A stretch of DNA of 24,917 nucleotides from a virus. A model generated the notes under the pieces. That model had not been told where the DNA came from. It ran no database searches and worked only from the letters and a program-made list of their open reading frames with translations. The stretch covers positions 1 through 24,917 of the IMG/VR virus record IMGVR_UViG_3300005932_000017. One strand, written 5' to 3'. The position numbers and the translations under genes are program-made. Below, piece by piece: positions 10,797 to 19,307 of the stretch (within the stretch, counting starts at the first letter, position 1; the number at the start of each line of letters is the position of its first letter).

Positions 10797-13316
10797 CTAA
10801 CTTTTAAACGCCATTGTCCCTGTCCTATACATATCCGCACCTGCGCTGTCAATATACTTGATCGAGTTGAGAGCGCCTTTGCCGGTCTGTGCGACGAAGG
10901 TATTTCCACCCGCATATTTCTTCATATACGTGAACTGCTTATCAGCCGGAGAGAGCCATATCTCATTGGGAGATTTCAGTGTCTCTTCGATGCAGCTGAG
11001 GTGTTGGAAAAGATCCTGCATTTCATTCTGTGACATTGCAAAGCTATCCTTCTTTGCGAGTTTAAGCGGAAGCCCGGACGCATCAGAGATCACCCGATCC
11101 TGCACATAATTATTATACAGATCCGTGAGTTCCAGTTTGGTCATATCAACAGTTGCGAGTTTCTCAGGGAGTGTTGCTTTCCCGGCTTTGCTCCACTCAT
11201 TCAAACCAAGTGCAGCGTATGTTTTGGAGAGCACATTCTTATCAGCCAGCCATGAGCTCCAGATGTTATTGTCTGCGCCTGTATTCTTTGCCCATTCAGT
11301 TGGGAGATCGATCTGAGCAGGTTCTCTGCCATACATAGGATCGGACAGTGCTTCTTCTTCTGTAAGCTGTTCTACATCACACGCACAATTCCAATCATTT
11401 GGCGGATAGTAAGTGAGCCAGAATGGATCATCGATAGGAAGGACCGTTCCGTGCAGTTCTTTATGAGATATGCGCGAGTTCTCAAGGAACATGCAGATAT
11501 ATCTCAGGTAGGGAAAGATGTCTTTTTGATCCTGTGCCTGGTTCCACTTTGAAGCGAGATATGCGTTGTTGGTTGCGGTCGAGAAGTTGGTCCGTACATA
11601 GTATGGATTGTCCGGTTCAAAGCCCTTGACCTGCACATCTTTCTTCCAGTCTGCAAAGGTTTTACCTTGCAGCAGAGCGTTCGCAGCTTCGTCCTTGAGC
11701 ATAGAGAGTGTGTCCTCTGCATGAACGCCGGCGACAAGGAACGCCTCAGCCCTGAACGCATGGACAGCTTCGAGATTTGGCGATGTCCAGTCTATTTCAA
11801 AAACCTCGTTCCGGGGATGGATGTGCCGGTTTAAATTAGTTGTAGAATTTCTTCCCAGCATATAGGAGGTATGTATGAGGGCAGCGAGTCCTTCCCCGAA
11901 AGCGAGATGTATATTCAGAGGGTATGAAAGTTCGTTGTAGTCATCGAAGGATTTGAGCTTTTTAAGATAGTCTTTATAGCCCTGTGTTGCGCTCGATACG
12001 AGCCCGAGTTGTTTCTCTATTTCTACGGCAGCGACATTGGACAAACCTCTGTCAATTCCGAAAAATCTGTCACCCTGAGATACTCGAAGTGTGCCATACT
12101 TCGACTGGCTCAGCATGACAGAACGATTAAAATTTGCGGGATCTATGCCTCCTCTTGAGGGCGGTTGAACTATCTCTCCTTCTGGGCGAGGTCTGTTATA
12201 TTTATCATAAAAATAATCGAGATCGAGCGGGAGTCCTATCTGCTGTACGAGCTTGATGTCCATGTCCAATTCTGATTTATGATCCATAAAATTGGTCTCG
12301 ATCTGCACCTTTATTTTATCGTCATTAAAATTGATATGATTGAGACGGGTAAAGAAGTTCGATATAAATACTTCGAGGTCACGGGCGTCACCTGCAAGAA
12401 TGTCGCCGCGTACCAGGTTGGCAATTTTCGCCTTTGCTTCTGATCCGTATTTTTCCTGCTCAGTGACAGCGGTTTGTCCAAGAATCCTTTTAGTCGATTT
12501 GGTCTCGCAGAAATCACATAAAGACTTATACAGGTTGCCGGAAGCGGTCTTATTGACGAAGTCCACGAACTCGACCGTGACGTTCTCGGACACCATCATT
12601 GCAAGGGAAGTGCCTGCATTTTTCAGCATGTTCCAGAGCTGATCTTTCTCTGCTTTGGTAGCGCCGGACTTGTAGGTTCCCTTACGCATCGGCTTGCCGA
12701 ATATCTCTGTGAAATCCGCCCAGTTGGTGAGCGCAAATGCCTTGAATGTGTAGAACTTGAGGAGTGATCTGAGGATTGCTTTCTTGCGTAGGATCTTAAT
12801 GACCTTCAGTTCATCAAAGCCCATCTTCTTGTCATCGGCAAAAACCTGTAGATGTCTGTCCACGATACGGAGATCTAACTGCTTATAATCGAGGAGCTGC
12901 TTCGGGAACCATAGGGAATCGATCAGCTCATACTCTACTTGCCTGAACACGAACATCTTGAGTTTTGCTTCGATCAATGCTTCAACCAGATCTGGATAGA
13001 GAGAGTCTTTTACATCTTCAAAATATTCCGACTGTGCATCAGAAAGTTCCGTAGTGATCACCGGTGCGAGCGCTTTGAGCGCCTCTGTTCGGGTATCTAT
13101 ATCGGCATCGAGATTTGTATCCTCTGTCATGAGCCGGTTGTATAATGAGTTGATAGATTGGAGTTTTCCGTAGGAGTCCAGCTCTGTTATTGCACCGCGA
13201 ATTGTACTCGGCGTGATGCTCATTTCCCGGAAGAAGGTATCCTTCTCAGGTATCTTAACCACCGTGTCATTGACCGGTTGTTTCTTTTCTTTTTTCTTAA
13301 GATTAAATATGTTCAT
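10797..13316 (-). CDS. Portal (Mu gp29-like) fused to MuF head protein and a C-terminal nuclease-like toxin domain
   Basis: This 839-residue fusion begins with a DUF935 portal domain (about 20-400): ITPSTIRGAITELDSYGKLQ, TNWADFTEIFGKPMRKGTYK and LVRGDILAG. A linker follows (about 405-435), then a MuF/gp30 minor head domain (about 440-665) with YYVRTNFSTATNNAYLASKW, SRISHKELHGTVLPIDDPFW and YYPPNDWNCACDVEQL. The last 60 residues (NEIWLSPADKQFTYMKKYAG, then a GKGALNSIKYIDSAG segment) resemble the PBECR nuclease domains that often end MuF proteins. In Mu, gp29 and gp30 are separate. AAGGAG precedes ATG 13316. The linker is encoded by dispersed repeats (12038-12121), and another repeat lies at residue 280. 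The portal and MuF calls are firm; the nuclease call is moderate. Confidence 0.85.
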   Translation of the reverse strand: MNIFNLKKKEKKQPVNDTVVKIPEKDTFFREMSITPSTIRGAITELDSYGKLQSINSLYNRLMTEDTNLDADIDTRTEALKALAPVITTELSDAQSEYFEDVKDSLYPDLVEALIEAKLKMFVFRQVEYELIDSLWFPKQLLDYKQLDLRIVDRHLQVFADDKKMGFDELKVIKILRKKAILRSLLKFYTFKAFALTNWADFTEIFGKPMRKGTYKSGATKAEKDQLWNMLKNAGTSLAMMVSENVTVEFVDFVNKTASGNLYKSLCDFCETKSTKRILGQTAVTEQEKYGSEAKAKIANLVRGDILAGDARDLEVFISNFFTRLNHINFNDDKIKVQIETNFMDHKSELDMDIKLVQQIGLPLDLDYFYDKYNRPRPEGEIVQPPSRGGIDPANFNRSVMLSQSKYGTLRVSQGDRFFGIDRGLSNVAAVEIEKQLGLVSSATQGYKDYLKKLKSFDDYNELSYPLNIHLAFGEGLAALIHTSYMLGRNSTTNLNRHIHPRNEVFEIDWTSPNLEAVHAFRAEAFLVAGVHAEDTLSMLKDEAANALLQGKTFADWKKDVQVKGFEPDNPYYVRTNFSTATNNAYLASKWNQAQDQKDIFPYLRYICMFLENSRISHKELHGTVLPIDDPFWLTYYPPNDWNCACDVEQLTEEEALSDPMYGREPAQIDLPTEWAKNTGADNNIWSSWLADKNVLSKTYAALGLNEWSKAGKATLPEKLATVDMTKLELTDLYNNYVQDRVISDASGLPLKLAKKDSFAMSQNEMQDLFQHLSCIEETLKSPNEIWLSPADKQFTYMKKYAGGNTFVAQTGKGALNSIKYIDSAGADMYRTGTMAFKS
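12038..12121. repeat. Dispersed repeats encoding the portal-MuF linker
   Basis: TGGACAAACCTCTGTCA (12038-12054) is a copy of the left-end motif in minus orientation. Bases 12067-12121 form a palindromic element with paired TGTCA/TGACA, CTGAG/CTCAG and TCGAAGT/ACTTCGA arms, a well-known style of intergenic repeat in environmental bacteria. Both lie between portal and MuF domains and keep the frame open. Confidence 0.7.
12464..12480 (+). repeat. Copy of the left-end TGACAGCGGTTTGTCCA motif in the portal gene
   Basis: It is a 17-bp exact match to the tandem copies at 460-476 and 481-497. On the coding strand it gives GQTAVTE near portal residue 280. Confidence 0.85.
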
Positions 13317-13324
13317 GTATCTCC

Positions 13325-14824
13325 TTAAAATAAGATTTTAAAATCATTGGATTTCTTCGGGACGAACCGGGCTTCCATTGGTCCGGAAAATCGTTTCATC
13401 ACAGAGATCGCACCTGCAAGCGCATCGGGTCCATCATCATGCGGATGGTCAGGGTAGTTGGTAAGCTGCTCTTCGAGATAGATCAGGTCCTCATCTTTCG
13501 GATCATAGTGCAGTATCCAGCCCCATTCATACAATGGAGTGATCGCTTCGATACGTTCAGACTTTTTGATTGTGTTTTCCACTCCACTCACAGGCAGCAG
13601 GTAGCCATACTCTTCGGACATATCCTGCACGTAATCCCAGAGGAGTCTTTGCCAGAAATTCGATTCCATATATATGCGGGTTTCATATTGATTGTCGAGT
13701 TCATAGAGTTTATGCAGCATGGATGAGAGCGAGGACTTACGGAGGTAGCAGTCGAGCAGGTAATATCTTTTATCCTTGAAAGCGAGCGTGATAATTGCCC
13801 GGTAGTCTGAGGAGTGTGAAGTCCCGATAGCGGGATCGCAGTACGTTACAATTCTATCGAATTTCTTTTGACTCGAAGGGTAATAATATTTGAACCAGCC
13901 GGACTTGAATATGATACCTTCGACAATTGGGTTCATCATCATATGACGTTCAAAGCCCACACGTCCCATCGCACGTTTCATTTGATATAGATCATTCAGA
14001 GTGAACCCTTCTGACCACAGCGGCGTTCCATCGTCCAGTATCGCCTTGTATTCGAGATAAACAAGTTCTGCGACATGCTCTTCTTCTACCAGCGCAGCAA
14101 AATATGATAATGCGCTATCTTTATGAGTTCGGTTGCCGATCCATACCACAATACCTTCCTTGTCGCCGAGCGCTCCGTAAGCTTCCTGTCTCACATATTC
14201 GAGCTTCTGCCTGGCGATCCGTGGATTCTGTGCCATATGAGATTCAAAGTCATCTATCACGATCCAGTCCGGTCTATATGCTCCATGCAGTTTTGATCTG
14301 ATCGGCATTTTATAGCCAAGCGCAAGGAAGCGAGCACCGATCTTTGTGACGAAATCGAAATCCTTTCCCTGCCCGAAACGAACCTGCTCACCGAAATCCT
14401 TGATCAGCCGTTTGTTGTACAAAAACTCCAGCTTGATCGCAAGGGTTCTTTCCTCTGACTGATCGCGGGATTCCGATACAAAAATAGGAAAATGAACATC
14501 TTCTCGGAGCACCTTCCAGATCGGTTTGATGATCGCAAGCAGCACAGACTTACCGTGCTTTCTGGGACCTGCAATCGCAACGATGATCTGCTGCTTATTC
14601 GTTGCAGCATCCATCTCTTTATGAAACTCACCGAACGGCTTTGTGATGTAATGTGGGAAGTAGGTTTTCGCAAAACAGAACAGGTCAACAAGAGCTTCTT
14701 GCATCCGGAATTTTTTAGATTCTTTTGTATCATTTGGGAACGGGGCGGTATTGTCCCGGATCATCTGGATCAGTTCGAGTATCTTCTGATCGTATTGTTT
14801 GGGCGTGAGCTTATTCACCGGCAT
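13325..14824 (-). CDS. Terminase large subunit (Mu gp28-like)
   Basis: This 499-residue packaging motor has Walker A GPRKHGKS (86-93), Walker B WIVIDDFE (about 186-193) and a coupling-like WIGNR motif. The nuclease domain has acidic residues in TYCDPAIG (about 326), YMESNFW (about 390) and HDDGPDALAGA (about 460-470). The length is normal for the Mu gp28 family. ATG 14824 follows GAGGA and overlaps the end of the small terminase gene. In Mu this subunit cuts and packages DNA including flanking host sequence; the same is expected here since the phage replicates by transposition. Confidence 0.93.
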   Translation of the reverse strand: MPVNKLTPKQYDQKILELIQMIRDNTAPFPNDTKESKKFRMQEALVDLFCFAKTYFPHYITKPFGEFHKEMDAATNKQQIIVAIAGPRKHGKSVLLAIIKPIWKVLREDVHFPIFVSESRDQSEERTLAIKLEFLYNKRLIKDFGEQVRFGQGKDFDFVTKIGARFLALGYKMPIRSKLHGAYRPDWIVIDDFESHMAQNPRIARQKLEYVRQEAYGALGDKEGIVVWIGNRTHKDSALSYFAALVEEEHVAELVYLEYKAILDDGTPLWSEGFTLNDLYQMKRAMGRVGFERHMMMNPIVEGIIFKSGWFKYYYPSSQKKFDRIVTYCDPAIGTSHSSDYRAIITLAFKDKRYYLLDCYLRKSSLSSMLHKLYELDNQYETRIYMESNFWQRLLWDYVQDMSEEYGYLLPVSGVENTIKKSERIEAITPLYEWGWILHYDPKDEDLIYLEEQLTNYPDHPHDDGPDALAGAISVMKRFSGPMEARFVPKKSNDFKILF

Positions 14825-15386
14825 ATTTATTCCTCAAATAATCACTCATTTCGATGAGGTATTTCTGAAAAAGTTTTGAGAATTGTTTGTCGCCAAGCGT
14901 ACTGACGAAGTCTGTGAGGTCCTTAAGGAACTCAAAAATATTTGATAGTTGAACTCGCTGCGGGCTAACCTTCTTAATGATCATGAGTAGTTTTGTGAGC
15001 TTGTCTGCGACTCCTGGTGTCGTGAAAGTATTATCTTTGAGAGCTTCCTCAACCGTTTCATTAAACTGTTTAACCATCTCACGTGAGAGCCCGATACCTC
15101 CAACAATAAACTTGTCAATATCCCATTTACCGGATTTTCTCCATGCATCAACGACCTTTTGCTGCCTGTGCATTATGCGCATAATGTCCTTGGTTGACAT
15201 CCGTTGTTCGATGTACATTGTCTTGGCTTTTTCTGCGAGGATGCGGTCCCAGCTCTCTGCGTCACGCCAGCGATATATGGTTTTGGGCTGCATCTTTTTA
15301 AGTTTTGCGATCTTTGAGATCGTGGGGTATGGAGATGAAACATAAACCTCTTTGATAGCGTTGATTATTTCTTGTGAATATTGCAT
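14811..15386 (-). CDS. Terminase small subunit-like DNA-binding protein
   Basis: This 191-residue protein has two HTH units at the N-terminus: YPTISKIAKLKKMQPKTIYR WRDAE and MSTKDIMRIMHRQQKVVDAW. A long helical C-terminal half (ALKDNTFTTPGVADKLTKLL, FEFLKDLTDFVSTLGD) probably mediates oligomerisation. This layout and the position directly before the large subunit fit a DNA-recognition terminase subunit. The start at 15386 is preferred over 15413 because TAGGA lies 5 bases upstream and the longer form would overlap the previous gene. It overlaps the large subunit start by 14 bp. Confidence 0.8.
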   Translation of the reverse strand: MQYSQEIINAIKEVYVSSPYPTISKIAKLKKMQPKTIYRWRDAESWDRILAEKAKTMYIEQRMSTKDIMRIMHRQQKVVDAWRKSGKWDIDKFIVGGIGLSREMVKQFNETVEEALKDNTFTTPGVADKLTKLLMIIKKVSPQRVQLSNIFEFLKDLTDFVSTLGDKQFSKLFQKYLIEMSDYLRNKYAGE

Positions 15387-15391
15387 ATTTC

Positions 15392-15886
15392 CTACTTTTG
15401 TTTTCTCCACCACTCGGCGATCCTGTCCTTGATTATGTCCTGATCTGTGCGGTCGATAAAAAGGAATGGTCGGGGTGGGATCGTGACAGATTTTTGAAGT
15501 TTGTATAGTGCCAGCGGGGTATCGCCTTCCCTTACCATGAAGATGATCCCGTTGCGGATAAAGGTATTTTCAAAGTCCCTTGCAGAGTGTACACGCGCAG
15601 CATCCGTAAGGGGTATTGTGAGGAACTTTGCCTTACGAGGTACGATGGTCCCGCCTTCATGTTGGATATGGGCATAGGCAAGATTCGATCCGATACTGAT
15701 CCTGTCCTGGTTCAACTGAAAGTTAATTGAATTGATCAATTGTTTGGTTTTTCCAACCAGGGTACGCTTACTGGCATTCTTACTTGCCGGCTTGATCTTA
15801 CCATCCCGTATGCGCTTCTTGATCCTGTCGCGTATCGTGACGCCTACGAGATTGAGCAGATCGCGATTAGGTGTCGGGATCGACAT
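15392..15886 (-). CDS. Virion morphogenesis / tail completion protein (Mu gpG-like)
   Basis: This 164-residue protein of the Mu gpG/P2 gpS family has an N-terminal helix (NLVGVTIRDRIKKRI) and basic segment. The characteristic core is LAYAHIQHEGGTIVPRKAKF with LTIPLTDAA, and the conserved C-terminal phrase TIPPRPFLFIDRTDQDIIKD. The IPPRPFL motif is diagnostic. It acts at head-tail joining. It overlaps the previous gene by 20 bp. In Mu, G follows the portal genes; here it precedes the terminase. Confidence 0.9.
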   Translation of the reverse strand: MSIPTPNRDLLNLVGVTIRDRIKKRIRDGKIKPASKNASKRTLVGKTKQLINSINFQLNQDRISIGSNLAYAHIQHEGGTIVPRKAKFLTIPLTDAARVHSARDFENTFIRNGIIFMVREGDTPLALYKLQKSVTIPPRPFLFIDRTDQDIIKDRIAEWWRKQK

Positions 15887-16316
15887 TGACCGGCTCGAAA
15901 TATCGTGGTTGTGAAATCCATCTCATCTTTTCCGTGATCCCACCTTCGGCAAGATCTTCCTCATCGTCCGTATAGTCTGTGATCGTACCGAGAGAAATCT
16001 CCCCTTTCTGGATGGATTTAATAAGCTTCATTGCGTTGTCATATTCCTTCTGTACATAGTCGGGAATATCCCTTGCTGCTTTATGAGTCCAGAGTTTGTG
16101 CTTCGTAAAGATGATGCAGATCTCAGCAATAACATCAGGGACCGAACCCTCTTTAAAAGGCACGGTCTCAATGCGCTGGATCAGGTCATCGATAAACTTT
16201 GATTCTCTGAGTATGATCGCTTCGACATCAGCTTGCAGGAGTCCGGTAAGTATCAGTGTAGAGTTTTGACCAAGGTCTTTTGCTACAGTCGCGTACGTTG
16301 TATACATTATGCTCAT
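15867..16316 (-). CDS. Head-tail connector protein, DUF1320 (Mu gp36-like)
   Basis: This 149-residue protein has the DUF1320 pattern: YTTYATVAKDLG start, helix ILRESKFIDDLIQR, FKEGSVPDVIAEICIIFTKH with YVQKEYDNAMKLIKSIQKGE, and an acidic tail. Proteins of this family form part of the head-tail connector. GTGAGG lies before ATG 16316. It is 14 bp after the DUF1834 gene. Confidence 0.85.
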   Translation of the reverse strand: MSIMYTTYATVAKDLGQNSTLILTGLLQADVEAIILRESKFIDDLIQRIETVPFKEGSVPDVIAEICIIFTKHKLWTHKAARDIPDYVQKEYDNAMKLIKSIQKGEISLGTITDYTDDEEDLAEGGITEKMRWISQPRYFEPVNVDPDT

Positions 16317-16330
16317 TTTACCTCACTTTT

Positions 16331-16729
16331 TTATTCCAGGTGTTCAAATCGGAATGTTGCCCTGTATGCACAGAAACCGGGTATGATCGCAAGCCGTTCA
16401 AAGCCGTCGAAGAAAAGCCGTTCTGCGCCTACATCGACGTTGTGGAACTCTGCTATAATCTTGATCAGGAGTGCATACATGGAGGATGCTGCCGTTCCTT
16501 TCATATGGGATGTGACAAGATAGAAATGTAGGCGGGAGTCGATATTGAGATAGTTCTCGTTTTTATTACTGCCCAGCTCTACTTCTGTGAAGAGTGCGGG
16601 AGGGACGATCACAAAATTATCGAGATCCTCAAGCTGCCCTTCGTATGGTTCGATCTGGTTGAGAGTGATCTCACTCTCCCCGAGTATTGTCTCCACTCCA
16701 GTCAATAACGTTGTTATAAAATCTGCCAT
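16331..16729 (-). CDS. Phage protein DUF1834 (Mu gp37-like)
   Basis: This 132-residue protein is first in the leftward late operon. It has MADFITTLLTGVETILGESE, then IEPYEGQLEDLDNFVIVPPA, a long beta-rich middle, SSMYALLIKIIAEFHN and a final IIPGFCAYRATFRFEHLE. This pattern matches DUF1834, next to gp36 in Mu as here. It may be a tail-terminator-type protein by analogy. ATG 16729 has AAGGTG upstream; a longer start at 16774 would run into the divergent control region. Confidence 0.75.
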   Translation of the reverse strand: MADFITTLLTGVETILGESEITLNQIEPYEGQLEDLDNFVIVPPALFTEVELGSNKNENYLNIDSRLHFYLVTSHMKGTAASSMYALLIKIIAEFHNVDVGAERLFFDGFERLAIIPGFCAYRATFRFEHLE

Positions 16730-16846
16730 ATAACACCTTAAAATTTTTAGGACTATATGACAAAATACTGTCAAAATTGCAATTAAAAGGGTGAAAATTT
16801 CACCATTTTATTTGTTTCGTACGCAGGTACAATTATAAGCGGTCAT
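16730..16846. promoter_or_regulatory. Divergent late control region with two dyads
   Basis: This 117-bp AT-rich gap separates the two structural operons. It holds TGACA-AAATAC-TGTCA (16758-16773) and a perfect 15-bp palindrome GGTGAAAATTTCACC (16790-16804). Toward the right, TACAAT (16828-16833) and TATAAG (16834-16839) are -10 candidates only 8-14 bp before ATG 16847; TTGTTT (16812-16817) is a weak -35 for the second. Toward the left, TATAGT on the minus strand (16752-16757) is adjacent to the first dyad. Two operators and overlapping promoters fit coordinated control by a phage activator or repressor. Confidence 0.55.
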
Positions 16847-17926
16847 ATGAAAAAGCAACCTTGGTACGAGATTCGAAACAAGACAGGCGATGTCGCTGAG
16901 ATATATATCTACGGAATAATCGGAAGGTATGATGACGTCACCGCAATCGATTTTATAAAAGACTTAAAAGAAATTACTGCTGAAGTAATTGCGATCTATA
17001 TCAACTCTGAGGGTGGAGGCGTTTTTGAGGGCATGGCGATCTATAATGCGATCTTGAGGGAACGCACAAAAGGAAAAGTCATCAATACATACATTGAAGG
17101 GCTTGCGGCTTCTACGGCTTCATTCGTTGCGCTCGCAGGTGAAGTTGTCTATATGGCACGCAACGCAACATACATGATCCATAACACTTCAGGTATAACG
17201 ATGGGAGATTCTAAGGACCACGAAAAAACAGTTAAAATCCTTGAGTTTGAAGACTCGCAAATTGCTGATATATACGCACAGAAAACAGGAAAAAAGATTG
17301 AGGAAATTCATGCCCTGATGGATGGAGAAAAGTGGATGGGTGCTGACGAAGCGAAGGACTACGGATTCATCGATGAGATCACGAATGAGTTGAAAGCTGC
17401 CGCATGTGTAGACCCTGAATCGGCACTATGGAAGGGCTTCAAAAACATACCGAAAAATTTTACATTCGAAAATAAAACATTTCCGCATTTTCAAACGAAA
17501 GCGGAGGAAGGAAAAGACATGGAAAAACTTCTGAAGCTGCTTAATAATGCAGCAGACGAACCTGCCGCTATCACTGAGGTGACGGAACTTCAGAATAAAG
17601 CGGCAACGCTGGAGACCGAGAATCAAAAACTCAAGGACGAACAGCGTAAAATTAAGGTGGAGAACGCTATCAAGGACGGCAAGATGTATCCTGCCCAAAA
17701 GGATTTTGCTCTCGATCTTACAGACGAGCAGCTCGACAAATTCATTGCAACCGGAAAAGCCGTCGATCTCAGTAAGAAAGATGAGATCAATGACGGAGAG
17801 GAAGGTGCAGGAGTTACCTACCAGCAGTTGCTCGATGATCCCAAGCTGTATGCAAAGTACAGGGCAGAAAATCCGGAGCTTGTGGAAAAGCTCCACAATC
17901 AGTACATTGAGAATGGAGGCAACTGA
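16847..17926 (+). CDS. ClpP-type (S14) prohead protease fused to scaffold-like domain
   Basis: This 359-residue protein begins with a ClpP-fold protease domain (1-185). It has YINSEGGGVFEGMAIYNAI, then GLAASTASFVALAGE with nucleophile S89, H112 in YMIHN, and the GADEAKDYGFIDEI end. The acidic triad member is near D159/E161. Residues 190-360 are charged and coiled (AATLETENQKLKDEQRKIKV), ending with a Mu gpI-like region (KMYPAQKDFALDLTDEQLDK). This is the arrangement of self-cleaving protease-scaffold proteins that shape the prohead. The predicted promoter leaves only a few bases of leader and no Shine-Dalgarno is seen. TGATG couples it to the capsid gene. Confidence 0.88.
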   Translation: MKKQPWYEIRNKTGDVAEIYIYGIIGRYDDVTAIDFIKDLKEITAEVIAIYINSEGGGVFEGMAIYNAILRERTKGKVINTYIEGLAASTASFVALAGEVVYMARNATYMIHNTSGITMGDSKDHEKTVKILEFEDSQIADIYAQKTGKKIEEIHALMDGEKWMGADEAKDYGFIDEITNELKAAACVDPESALWKGFKNIPKNFTFENKTFPHFQTKAEEGKDMEKLLKLLNNAADEPAAITEVTELQNKAATLETENQKLKDEQRKIKVENAIKDGKMYPAQKDFALDLTDEQLDKFIATGKAVDLSKKDEINDGEEGAGVTYQQLLDDPKLYAKYRAENPELVEKLHNQYIENGGN

Positions 17927-18783
17927 TGGCATTCTATCCAGAACTATGGGGTGCAAAAACCCTTGAACAGATGAAAAAAGAGCTGTCTGTAACACAGCGA
18001 ATTGTCAATACTATCACGGATTACACACCGCTCACAAACGGCGCAAAAGCCGATAAGTATCACGGACCAAAACTTGCAAGCGTATCTGCTGTAGAAATGC
18101 CTATCACAGACGAAAGCTTTACAAATCCTGCAAAAACCGTATTCGACATCAACTTCGATCAGGAATATGGTGTACCGCAGATATTGTCAGATATTGAAAA
18201 CTCTCAATCCAACCTGGAACTCCTCTCTCTGTATACAAGCAACGCAAAGGATGGGCTGCTCGATGCATATGATCTGCGTATCATCAATGTGATGATATTA
18301 GGTCTTCTTGCAGCGAACCGCCTCAAGCTTGCGGATACTGTCGACAATAAGCTTTCGAAAACAGACTTCCTCGATGCCCGCAAAAAACTCAACGCGGTAA
18401 AAGCGCCGCTGAAAGGACGAACTGCTGCGATCAATTCTGATCACGAATCCGACCTCTACTCGATTGACGGATTTATATCCCGAGATAAAATCCCGGACAC
18501 TGCTGCCCTTAAAGATGGCGTCATTGGACGATTGCTCGGCTTCGACATACTACTCTTCGCAGACATGCCTCTCGTGGACTCGAACGGTATCCTGACAGGA
18601 ACAAAGAATAAGAAAGTCAACCTGTTCTATTCTAAGCTTTCAACCGGCTTCGGGCGACAGAAGGAATTCGGAGTCAAAACCGAACCTCACGCCGGAGCTG
18701 CATCCGATTATATTAATATCTATAGTGTGTATGGTTCGTCTATCCAGGACAATACCTACGCTGTATCCAAGCGCGATAACTAA
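17926..18783 (+). CDS. Major capsid protein
   Basis: This 285-residue protein lies directly after the protease-scaffold gene, as capsid genes do. Features are an N-terminal arm (LEQMKKELSVTQRIVNTITD), the central YHGPKLASVSAVEMPITDES and a helical stretch LGLLAANRLKLADTV. A C-terminal part TAAINSDHESDLYSID, KDGVIGRLLGFDILLFADMP follows, ending in STGFGRQKEFGVKTEPHAGA. The RLLGFDIL..MP phrase is the usual HK97-type capsid P-domain signature. The start overlaps the previous stop. It is shorter than many capsid proteins because scaffold is encoded upstream. Confidence 0.85.
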   Translation: MAFYPELWGAKTLEQMKKELSVTQRIVNTITDYTPLTNGAKADKYHGPKLASVSAVEMPITDESFTNPAKTVFDINFDQEYGVPQILSDIENSQSNLELLSLYTSNAKDGLLDAYDLRIINVMILGLLAANRLKLADTVDNKLSKTDFLDARKKLNAVKAPLKGRTAAINSDHESDLYSIDGFISRDKIPDTAALKDGVIGRLLGFDILLFADMPLVDSNGILTGTKNKKVNLFYSKLSTGFGRQKEFGVKTEPHAGAASDYINIYSVYGSSIQDNTYAVSKRDN

Positions 18784-18792
18784 GGGGGCGAC

Positions 18793-19305
18793 ATGAAAAA
18801 ATTACTTATCTTCTCAATCATATTGCTTTTCTGCGTATCTCTTTTCGCGCAGGAGGCAACCGTACCGACGATCCGAAATACGGATTACAACGATGAACTG
18901 CTTGGCGGTGAGATGTTCAAACATATCACAACTGTTATGGAGCTTGACTCTCTTGACAATGTAAGTACAACGCTCTATGCGATCTACGACCTGAGCAATC
19001 CTGCCATCATGCACGCAGTCATCGAAGCACATATCCAATGCCCTGACGATACCGGTGACACAACCAAACTTGGTCGTGTATATGCAGCCACATCGGCGAT
19101 AGAGGACAGTACGCTAACAATTACACAGCTTGCATCCAACTTACAGACAATTAGCCAGGCGCTCGTTGATGATGTCCTTACAGTACAGCAAGTACAGATC
19201 GGCACAGCAACGTATCCGCTGAATCAATACCTATATATCTTCTATGATGTCTCTGATGTGACGACCGATTATTTCGACATTACTGTCTATCTGACACTGT
19301 ATTGA
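18793..19305 (+). CDS. Exported protein with Sec signal peptide in the capsid operon
   Basis: This 170-residue protein has a textbook signal peptide: basic KK, hydrophobic LLIFSIILLFCVSLF, and a likely cleavage after AQ or FA near residues 19-21. The mature part is acidic and threonine-rich. It has predicted strands (FKHITTVMELDSLDNVSTTL, YAIYDLSNPAIMHAVIEAHI) and a C-terminal YIFYDVSDVTTDYFDITVYL. GGGGGCG precedes the ATG, 9 bp after the capsid stop. A virion decoration protein would normally not be exported, so a host-envelope or exclusion role is possible. No family is recognised. Confidence 0.75.
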   Translation: MKKLLIFSIILLFCVSLFAQEATVPTIRNTDYNDELLGGEMFKHITTVMELDSLDNVSTTLYAIYDLSNPAIMHAVIEAHIQCPDDTGDTTKLGRVYAATSAIEDSTLTITQLASNLQTISQALVDDVLTVQQVQIGTATYPLNQYLYIFYDVSDVTTDYFDITVYLTLY

Positions 19306-19307
19306 TC

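Noticed and set aside
10483-10800. 105-codon plus-strand open frame
   Set aside because: It would read through a strong terminator, the whole tRNA and a second terminator.
17426-17995. 189-codon minus-strand open frame
   Set aside because: It is antisense to the protease-scaffold and capsid genes and reads as a Leu/Phe-rich shadow of a coiled-coil region.
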